Shown: positions 26,196 through 33,504 of the stretch, piece after piece
Position numbering within the stretch: the stretch's first letter is position 1
Layout: each line of letters begins with the position of its first letter
Origin: SMXQ01 sp033720855
GTDB lineage: Bacteria; Pseudomonadota; Alphaproteobacteria; SMXQ01
Reading direction: 5' to 3'
Length of the DNA stretch: 33,504 nt
Assembly: GCA_033720855.1 (NCBI GenBank)
Contig: JAWWBR010000025.1
Coordinates: forward strand, 1 to 33,504
The notes under the pieces: model-generated
Databases searched by the model: none
The model's input: the letters and a program-made list of their open reading frames with translations, nothing else
What the model was told of the DNA's origin: nothing
Translations under genes and position numbers: made by a program

Positions 26196-26708
26196 ATGGC
26201 CGACAGCCCGCTCAACTACGAACAGATGATCGAGGACGCCATGCGCGGCGTCGCCCGCGAGGCCCTTCGCGAGGTCGCCCGGCACGGTCTCCCCGGCGAC
26301 CATCACTTCTACATCACCTTCAAGACCGGCGCTCCCGAGGTCGAGATGCCGGCCGCCCTCCGCGCCCAGTACCCGGAAGAGATCACCATCGTCCTGCAGC
26401 ACCAGTACTGGAACCTTTTGGTGGACGAGGCCGGGTTCTCGGTCGATCTCGCCTTTGGCGGCAAGCGTCAAAGTCTGTACGTGCCCTTCGCTGCGCTGGT
26501 CAGCTTCGTCGATCCGTCGGTCGATTTCGGCCTGCAGTTCGTCAAATCGGAGGCGGCCGGGACGGCCCCCGCCGAGGCCGGCGCGAAACCTCAAGCCGCC
26601 CGGCCCGGGGCCGAGGACGGCGGGCCCTCCGCCAAGGAGGCCGAGACCGGGGCCTCGGAGGCGGGCGGCGACAAGGTGGTGTCGCTCGACAAGTTCCGCA
26701 AGAAATAG
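26196..26708 (+). CDS. sspB: SspB, ClpXP adaptor protein
   Basis: This 170-residue adaptor binds the ssrA tag and tethers tagged proteins to ClpX. Residues 1-115 form the alphaproteobacterial SspB fold (YEQMIEDAMRGVAREAL, HFYITFKT, PEEITIVLQHQYWNL, VPFAALVSFVDPSV). A long acidic Ala/Gly-rich linker then leads to the C-terminal ClpX-docking motif VVSLDKFRKK (161-170). It starts 104 nt after the tmRNA terminator, so a tag-encoding RNA and its adaptor are adjacent. It may be transcribed alone or with the fumarase gene 60 nt downstream. Confidence 0.95.
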   Translation: MADSPLNYEQMIEDAMRGVAREALREVARHGLPGDHHFYITFKTGAPEVEMPAALRAQYPEEITIVLQHQYWNLLVDEAGFSVDLAFGGKRQSLYVPFAALVSFVDPSVDFGLQFVKSEAAGTAPAEAGAKPQAARPGAEDGGPSAKEAETGASEAGGDKVVSLDKFRKK

Positions 26709-26768
26709 CCGGCCACCACAATTGGCGATCGACTTGGGCCCGGCGCCCCCACCCCAAGGCAGAGACAG

Positions 26769-28395
<1,627 letters not shown>

Positions 28396-28418
<23 letters not shown>

Positions 28419-29022
28419 CGGGCCCGAAGACGCGCCCCTGACCCTGGCCCTGGCCCACGGCGCCGGCGCGCCGATGGACCATCCCTTCATGGAGACCGTC
28501 GCCCGGGGCGTCGCGGCGGCGGGCTTCCGCGTGGTGCGCTTCGAGTTCCCCTATATGGCGAGGAGGCGCGCCGACGGCCGCAAGTGCCCCCCCGACCGCG
28601 AGCCGGTGCTGCGCGAGGCCTTTGCCGAGGTCACGGACCGGCTCGGGCGCGGGCGCCTCGTGATCGGCGGCAAATCCATGGGCGGGCGCATCGCCTCGAT
28701 GATGGCCGACGGGCTCGGCGTCCGGGGCCTGGTCTGCCTCGGCTACCCGTTTCACGCGCCGGGCAGGCCCGAGCGCGTGCGCGCCGATCACTTGAGGGAC
28801 ATCAAGACGCCGACCCTGATCGTCCAGGGCGAGCGCGATCCCTTCGGGACGCGCGAGGAGATCGCGGGCTACACCCTCGGGCGGAATGTCGAGGTGCACC
28901 TCCTTCCCGACGGCGAGCATTCCTTCAAGCCGCGCAAGAAAAGCGGACACACCGAGGCCGGCAACCTCGCCGAGGCGGTGGCCACGGTCGCCGCCTTCCT
29001 TGCGAAGATCGCTTCCCGATGA
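28396..29022 (+). CDS. Alpha/beta hydrolase (KANL3/Tex30-like)
   Basis: This 208-residue alpha/beta hydrolase belongs to the KANL3/Tex30-like group (COG3571). It starts with the oxyanion region HGAGAPMDHPFM. The nucleophile elbow is GGKSMGGR (S94), and likely partners are D148 (QGERDPFG) and H175 (DGEHSF), so the triad is complete. The substrate is unknown. The start, MANSLL at 28396, lies inside the fumarase coding region; a longer in-frame extension would be a fumarase shadow. It ends in ATGA, which opens a mini-ORF linking it to the next gene. Confidence 0.88.
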
Positions 29023-29057
29023 CGGGCGCCGCCGCCCGCCGGGCCAAGGCGCGATGA
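29019..29057 (+). CDS. Candidate 12-codon coupling ORF
   Basis: ATG at 29019 overlaps the hydrolase stop (ATGA), reads MTGAAARRAKAR, and stops at 29055-29057, again in an ATGA that contains the RHH start at 29054. This exact stop-start chain could let ribosomes reinitiate into the RHH gene. It may have no product role. Confidence 0.3.
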   Translation: MTGAAARRAKAR

Positions 29058-29296
29058 CCCTCCGGCGCCGCGCCGTGCGCATCGCCGGCCACGCCACCTC
29101 GGTCTCCATCGAGGACGCGTTCTGGGAGGAGATCAAGCGCGCCGCCGCCGAGGACGGCACTTCCATCGCGCGATTGATCGAGGCCGTCGACCGCGGGCGC
29201 CTCGCCGACGCCGCCCCGGGGGAGACGCCGGCCAACCTGTCGAGCGCGTTGCGCCTCTATGTGCTGGCGCGCGTCAAGGCGCGGCGCCGGGACTGA
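29054..29296 (+). CDS. Ribbon-helix-helix domain protein (RHH_4-like)
   Basis: This 80-residue protein fits the alphaproteobacterial RHH_4 family: a basic strand RRRAVRIAGHATSVSIED, then the helix AFWEEIKRAAAEDGTSIARLIEAV, and the conserved tail NLSSALRLYVLARVKA, described here in parts. Ribbon-helix-helix proteins usually bind DNA as dimers and act as small repressors. It follows the hydrolase without a promoter and is coupled to it, so it might control this cluster, but its target is unknown. Confidence 0.85.
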   Translation: MTLRRRAVRIAGHATSVSIEDAFWEEIKRAAAEDGTSIARLIEAVDRGRLADAAPGETPANLSSALRLYVLARVKARRRD

Positions 29297-29326
29297 CCGT
29301 CCGCCGCGCCGGCGGCGGGCGCCCGG

Positions 29327-32300
29327 CTATTTGCGCAGGATATCGAAGATGCCCTTGATGAACTGGTCCTTGGTCGAGGGCGGCGGTTGGGTGCCGCCGT
29401 CGGGGGCCGTTCCGGCGGGCTCGCGCGGCTTACCCATGAACTGGTTGACGATGGCCCCGGCGGCCCGGCTGGCCAGCCAGGCCTGCAGAGCGTTGGCGTT
29501 GATGATGCGCCGGGGCTGATCCAGGGACCCCTTGAGGCGCAGGCCGAAGGGCGGGGCCTCGGCGTTGCCGGCCAGGCGGAAGGTGAGTTGGCCGTCCATC
29601 AGCCAGCGCCCGATGTCGACCATCAGCGTCCCCTGGCCGCTGCCGCCCTCGGCCTCCAGCGCCACGTCGCGCGAGTTGAGCACCCCGCGCTTGACCGTGA
29701 AGGTCCCGCTCAGCTTCGAGAACCGCGTCGTTCCCCCGGCCATGGCGGTCTGCAGCAGGGAGATCAGGGAGACCCCGTCGCTGAGGTTTCGCAGCCGCGC
29801 ATTGACGCGGGCGAGATCGAATCCGGTCACCGCCCCGTCGCGTGCCGCGAGCGCCCCGGACCCATCCAGGGACCCGGCGATGGCGCGCGAGGTCGCCCCG
29901 CGTCCCGTCAACCCCATCTTGAAGTCGACCCGCCCCTTGGCGACGTCCACGTCCGCGGCGTTGAACATCGCCTGCTTCAGGTCCATCCCGGTGACGTCGA
30001 CGTCGAGCCGGGTTTCCAGCGCCCCGCCGGGTTTCGCCGGCGCCGCCAGCGCGCCGGTCATGTGGAAGCGGCCGCCGACCATGACGCCGGTGAGGCGCCG
30101 CATGTCCAGCCGCCCCTTCTCCAGGGTGAGGTCCAGCCGCGGCCCCTCGACGCGCCAGCGGCGCCAGGCGATCGCCTTGGCGCGGACCCGCAGATCGGCG
30201 TCGAGCGCCTTCAGCATCCCGACGTCTATGGGCTCGTCGCTCCATGGCGGCCCGCCGGGATCGCGCGCGCCGCCGCCGGGCCCGGCCCCTCGGGGCGCGG
30301 CCGGCCTCTTGGCCGCCGGACCGGGGAGCACATGATCGAGGACGATCTCGTCGCCGGTGAGGTCCGCCTTCAGCATCGGCCGCAGCGCCGCCAGGCTGAG
30401 CGTCGCGGCCCCGTCGAGGCGATTCGGTCCGAGCTGGGCTTCGAGCTTCTCGAACTTGAGATCGAGCCCGGCGCCGCGGATCTGGGCGGCCAGCCGGAAC
30501 GGGCCACGCGCAGGCTTCTCCGGCCTGAAGGCGGGGTCGAACAGGTGCATGAAGGTGATGAAATCGGGATGACCCAGGCGCAAATCGAGGTCCATTTGGG
30601 GCGCGTCGAACAGCCCCGCCACCGTACCCTTGGCGGCGAGGCTGATCTTTCCCGCGGCGATGTCGATATCGGTGCGGAAGCCCGCGTCCTCCGCCTTCAC
30701 GCGCCCGTTGACCGTGAGCGGCCCGAGCTTGGCCGCGTCGATGGGAAGGGGCAGGCCGGAAAACCTGATCAGCCGGCGCGGGTCCTCGGCCGATAGCCAC
30801 AGGGTGAGGTCCGGCACGGGGGCGCTATCGGCCTTGGCGAGCCGGCCCTTGGCCTCGATCCTGGCGCCGGCGAGATCGGCGATGGCGAGCTTGTCGATCT
30901 TGAGGTCGCCGTTGAGAAGCGCGCCCGCGGCCTCGAGACCGGCGATCGACGTTCCCCGATAGCTGAGGCGCCCGGCGGCGATGGAGAAATTGGCATCGAA
31001 GGCGCCCAGCGCCGCGACGCCGTAGCCCCCGGCCGGAGCCGGCTGGGCCTGGGCCTTGGCCTCGTCCTTGGCGGCACCGGGGCCGGGCGCCGCCGTGGGC
31101 AGGTAGGCATCGACGTTGAGGCGGTCGATCTTGAGACGGGCGCCGATGCCGATGCGGGTGCCGAGCGCCAGCACCATGGCACCGGTCAGACGCGAAGAAT
31201 CGAAACTGAGATCCATGTCGCGGATCTCGATCCGGCCCGGCTCGAAGCCGAGCCCGGCCTGATAGCTCGCCTTGCGCAGGCGGTCCCGCGGCAGGGCGCC
31301 GTCATCGACGCCGAGCCAGCGCGCGACAGCGCGGATGTCGCCGGCCTCCATACGCACCCGCCCGTCGAAGCGCGGCTTGCCCTTCTCGGCCCGGAGCCGG
31401 CCCGAGAGCTGCGCCTCGGTGCCGCCCGGCAGGCGCGCGGCCAAGCGGCCGAGGCGCACCACCCCCTTGTCCATGGAGGCGCGGATGCCGAGGTCGCGGA
31501 TCACGCCTTTGCGGAACACCACGCCCTCGACCTCCGCCTCAAGGGCGACGCTGATGTCGCCGGGCAGGGTGAAGGGCGCCGCGGTACCGGTTCCGCCTTG
31601 CGCCTTCCCCGGCGCTTCGGCTTTGGCCGCGCCCGCCTTGGCGAGCCAGCTGTCGAGGTCGAGGCGGCCCAACTTGAAGGTCGCGTCGATATTGGTGACG
31701 TCGCCGGGCAGGATGTTGGCGGCACCGGTCGCCCGGGTGCCGCCCATTTGGGCGACGACATCGTTGAGGGCGAAGGCTTCCGAGCCACCCGCCAGGGTGC
31801 CGGTGAGGGTGAACGGCTGGGCCAGCGCCGGCGCCGGCTCGGGCTCGGCCTTGGGGTCGGCGGCGCGCGCCAGGGTGGCCAGCAGCGCCCCCAGGTCTGG
31901 GCCCTCGGCACTCAGCGTGCCGGTGGCCGTGGGGCTGGGCTTGCCCGGCGTCAGGACCCCGGTATAGCGTATCTTGGCCTTGGCATCGGGGAGCCGGGCC
32001 TCGAGCTCCAGCTTGGTCGAGGCGTCGGCGCTCACGCGGCCGGAACGGAGCTCGAAAGCGACCGGCATGGCGCCATAGCGGAATTCGCCGCGGGCGGCGA
32101 AGGGGCCGGCCAAGGTGGCCGCGGCGATGCGGGCGTTGATTCCGGCAACGCGGTGCGCGCTGCCGCGCCGGGAATCGCGATAGCTGAGCGCGCTCGATTC
32201 GATCGCCACCTGCTTGAGGGTGATGCGGTCGCCGGCCCGACCCGGCGAACCCGGGCTTCCGGCGTCACCGCCGGCCGCCTGGCCGGCTTCCGGCGGCTTG

Positions 32301-32680
32301 AACTTCCAGTTCTCCCGGCCATCGGCCAGCTTCTCGAGACGGATATCGGCGCCCCGCAGGACCACCGACTGGACCACCACCTTGCCCGACAACAGCGGCC
32401 ACAGGGCGATCTTCAGGTCCAGCGCCTCGAGCCGCACCATATCGGAGTCGCGGGCGCCCTCGATATTGGCCAGCCGGACCTTGGCGACCGAGAGCTTGGG
32501 CGCCGGCAGGAGGGCAACGTCGATGCCGCCGTCGATGGCCAATGCCCGGCCCGTGGCCTTTCGCGCCTCGGCCGCGATCTCGCCGCGATAGGCATTCCAA
32601 TCGATGAAGCTTGGTGCGACGAGCAGGGCGCCGATGGCCAGGACGACGACCACCAGGACACCTATCACGATCTTCTTCAC
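29327..32680 (-). CDS. AsmA-family envelope protein
   Basis: This 1117-residue protein has an N-terminal membrane anchor (about residues 4-24), then the AsmA start pattern SFIDWNAYRGEIAAEARKATGR and LPAPKLSVAKVRLANI. The remainder is mostly amphipathic beta-strand repeats, as in AsmA/TamB-like bridge proteins that move phospholipid between inner and outer membrane. Pro/Ala-rich breaks occur near residues 145-160 and elsewhere. The C-terminal part has the AsmA-like motif DGSGALAARDGAVTGFDL. The GTG at 32680 is chosen because GAGGG lies at proper spacing and the anchor starts at once; the frame is open to 32857. It may be longer than E. coli AsmA but fits the family. Confidence 0.9.
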   Translation of the reverse strand: MKKIVIGVLVVVVLAIGALLVAPSFIDWNAYRGEIAAEARKATGRALAIDGGIDVALLPAPKLSVAKVRLANIEGARDSDMVRLEALDLKIALWPLLSGKVVVQSVVLRGADIRLEKLADGRENWKFKPPEAGQAAGGDAGSPGSPGRAGDRITLKQVAIESSALSYRDSRRGSAHRVAGINARIAAATLAGPFAARGEFRYGAMPVAFELRSGRVSADASTKLELEARLPDAKAKIRYTGVLTPGKPSPTATGTLSAEGPDLGALLATLARAADPKAEPEPAPALAQPFTLTGTLAGGSEAFALNDVVAQMGGTRATGAANILPGDVTNIDATFKLGRLDLDSWLAKAGAAKAEAPGKAQGGTGTAAPFTLPGDISVALEAEVEGVVFRKGVIRDLGIRASMDKGVVRLGRLAARLPGGTEAQLSGRLRAEKGKPRFDGRVRMEAGDIRAVARWLGVDDGALPRDRLRKASYQAGLGFEPGRIEIRDMDLSFDSSRLTGAMVLALGTRIGIGARLKIDRLNVDAYLPTAAPGPGAAKDEAKAQAQPAPAGGYGVAALGAFDANFSIAAGRLSYRGTSIAGLEAAGALLNGDLKIDKLAIADLAGARIEAKGRLAKADSAPVPDLTLWLSAEDPRRLIRFSGLPLPIDAAKLGPLTVNGRVKAEDAGFRTDIDIAAGKISLAAKGTVAGLFDAPQMDLDLRLGHPDFITFMHLFDPAFRPEKPARGPFRLAAQIRGAGLDLKFEKLEAQLGPNRLDGAATLSLAALRPMLKADLTGDEIVLDHVLPGPAAKRPAAPRGAGPGGGARDPGGPPWSDEPIDVGMLKALDADLRVRAKAIAWRRWRVEGPRLDLTLEKGRLDMRRLTGVMVGGRFHMTGALAAPAKPGGALETRLDVDVTGMDLKQAMFNAADVDVAKGRVDFKMGLTGRGATSRAIAGSLDGSGALAARDGAVTGFDLARVNARLRNLSDGVSLISLLQTAMAGGTTRFSKLSGTFTVKRGVLNSRDVALEAEGGSGQGTLMVDIGRWLMDGQLTFRLAGNAEAPPFGLRLKGSLDQPRRIINANALQAWLASRAAGAIVNQFMGKPREPAGTAPDGGTQPPPSTKDQFIKGIFDILRK

Positions 32681-32762
32681 GTTTCCAACCCTCGGCTGGT
32701 CGTTCCGCTTGGCAGCACAATTCCCACCGAGAAGTACCCCACGGGACTTGCGGCGCCAACGG

Positions 32763-32792
32763 ATATTTGCGTTAATTGAATCGAGCAAATAT
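32763..32792. promoter_or_regulatory. Inverted repeat in the AsmA / DUF4169 divergent region
   Basis: ATATTTGC (32763-32770) and GCAAATAT (32785-32792) form a perfect 8-bp inverted repeat with a 14-nt spacer. TTGCGT and TATGGC, 17 nt apart on the plus strand, overlap it, and a mirror pair exists on the minus strand. The interval 32681-32893 has no gene. It is likely a shared promoter/operator. Confidence 0.45.
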
Positions 32793-32893
32793 GGCGGTTT
32801 CGTGATCGCACCGGTCGCCGCCCTCGGTGCCGGGAGGAACCCCGGCCCCCCGCGCAAGCGGAAGGAGGCGACCTTTAGAGGAGTGGTTCACCG

Positions 32894-33145
32894 ATGGGTG
32901 ACGTGATCAACCTCAACCAGTACCGAAAACGGCGCGAGCGCGACGAAAAGGCGAAGAAGGCGCGCGAGAACCGCGTCAGGACCGGCCGCAGCGGCTCAGA
33001 GAAGGCGGCGGCGCGCCGGGACGGCGAGAAATCGGCCAAGGAGCTCGAACACAAACGCCTCGGTCCGGCGACCGAGACCGACGCCAAGCCCGACGGCGAC
33101 ACCAGCCGCGAGCCGCCCGAGGGCAGCACGCCGAGCGCCGGCTAG
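32894..33145 (+). CDS. DUF4169 family protein
   Basis: This 83-residue protein begins MGDVINLNQYRKRRERDEKA in form and is strongly basic and helical, which fits the DUF4169 family of short alphaproteobacterial proteins. The C-terminal half is polar and low in complexity (Glu, Pro, Ser, Thr, Gly). Function is unknown. AGAGGAG is placed well for the ATG. The gene converges on the right-edge gene. Confidence 0.88.
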   Translation: MGDVINLNQYRKRRERDEKAKKARENRVRTGRSGSEKAAARRDGEKSAKELEHKRLGPATETDAKPDGDTSREPPEGSTPSAG

Positions 33146-33197
33146 CCGCACCCCTATCCCTTAGCGAAAATCTCTTCGCCCCATCGGGCGCGGGTCC

Positions 33198-33504
33198 TCA
33201 GTCCTCCGCCGGCGGGCCGTAGCCGCCGCCGCCCGGCGTCTCGATCACGAACACGTCGCCCGCCGCCATGGATACTTCGGCGGTGGCGCCCAGGCGCTCG
33301 ACCGTGCCGTCGGCCCGCTCGACCCGGTTTTCCCCCTTGGCGCCGTCCCTGCCGCCGGCGAGCCCCGGCGGCGCCAGCCGGCGCCGGTTGGACAGGATCG
33401 CCGCGTCCATCGGTTTGAGGAAACGGATGCGGCGCGTGACGCCGTCGCCGCCCCTGTGCGCCCCCGCCCCGCCCGAGCCCTCGCGGATGCGGAAGCTTTC
33501 CAGC
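33198..33504 (-). CDS. Hydantoinase B / 5-oxoprolinase family, C-terminal fragment
   Basis: The minus strand is open from the right edge to a TGA at 33198, giving the last 101 residues of a protein that starts outside the window. It contains FRIREGSGGAGAHRGGDG, then RRIRFLKPMDAAILSNRR, PPGLAGG and the terminal ETPGGGGYGPP. These are characteristic of the HyuB/oxoprolinase C-terminus, which hydrolyses 5-oxoproline, hydantoins or related cyclic amides with ATP or supports acetone-carboxylase-like complexes. The specific substrate cannot be judged from this part. Its partner HyuA would be expected outside the window. Confidence 0.9.
   Translation of the reverse strand, partial: LESFRIREGSGGAGAHRGGDGVTRRIRFLKPMDAAILSNRRRLAPPGLAGGRDGAKGENRVERADGTVERLGATAEVSMAAGDVFVIETPGGGGYGPPAED

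Overview
The window looks like chromosomal DNA of a high-GC alphaproteobacterium, plausibly of the Rhodospirillales (order inferred from gene content only). The markers are a circularly permuted two-piece tmRNA gene, an alphaproteobacterial SspB, MipZ, a DivK-like receiver, ThyX in place of ThyA, DUF4169 and an RHH_4 protein. I see no insertion sequence, phage, integrase or CRISPR array. It reads as core genome. In most genes the GC-rich opposite strand carries long spurious reading frames.

Left third (1-14068), almost all on the minus strand. In transcription order from the right: DUF1015 protein, miaA, then the branched-chain amino-acid genes ilvB-ilvN-ilvC, then leuA, then the rod-shape operon mreB-mreC-mreD-mrdA-rodA, then tRNA-Lys(CUU), and a 5' fragment of an amidohydrolase at the left edge. 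ilvB has a good promoter followed by an intrinsic terminator in its leader, which suggests attenuation. leuA has a leader of about 250 nt with a candidate 43-codon peptide and strong hairpins.

Middle (14232-23913). An envelope quality-control unit on the minus strand, hflK-hflC-DUF2065-Do protease, ends in a very strong terminator. It is divergent from the Fe-S carrier ATPase gene mrp. Next comes a spatial-regulation neighbourhood: an orphan ParA ATPase (minus), and divergent from it an unknown winged-helix-like protein, MipZ and a DivK-like single-domain response regulator (all plus). thyX converges on them.

Right third (24138-33504). Two unknown membrane proteins, then ssrA (tmRNA) followed directly by sspB, so the tagging RNA and the adaptor that delivers tagged proteins to ClpXP are neighbours. 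Class I fumarase, an alpha/beta hydrolase and an RHH protein overlap or are tightly coupled. A 1117-residue AsmA-family protein (minus) diverges from a DUF4169 gene. The right edge holds the C-terminus of a hydantoinase B/oxoprolinase-type protein.

The most interesting items are the ParA / winged-helix / MipZ / DivK-like neighbourhood, the ssrA-sspB pair with a short 10-residue encoded tag, and the leader structures of ilvB and leuA. All functions come from recognising motifs and family resemblance by eye; no database search was run.
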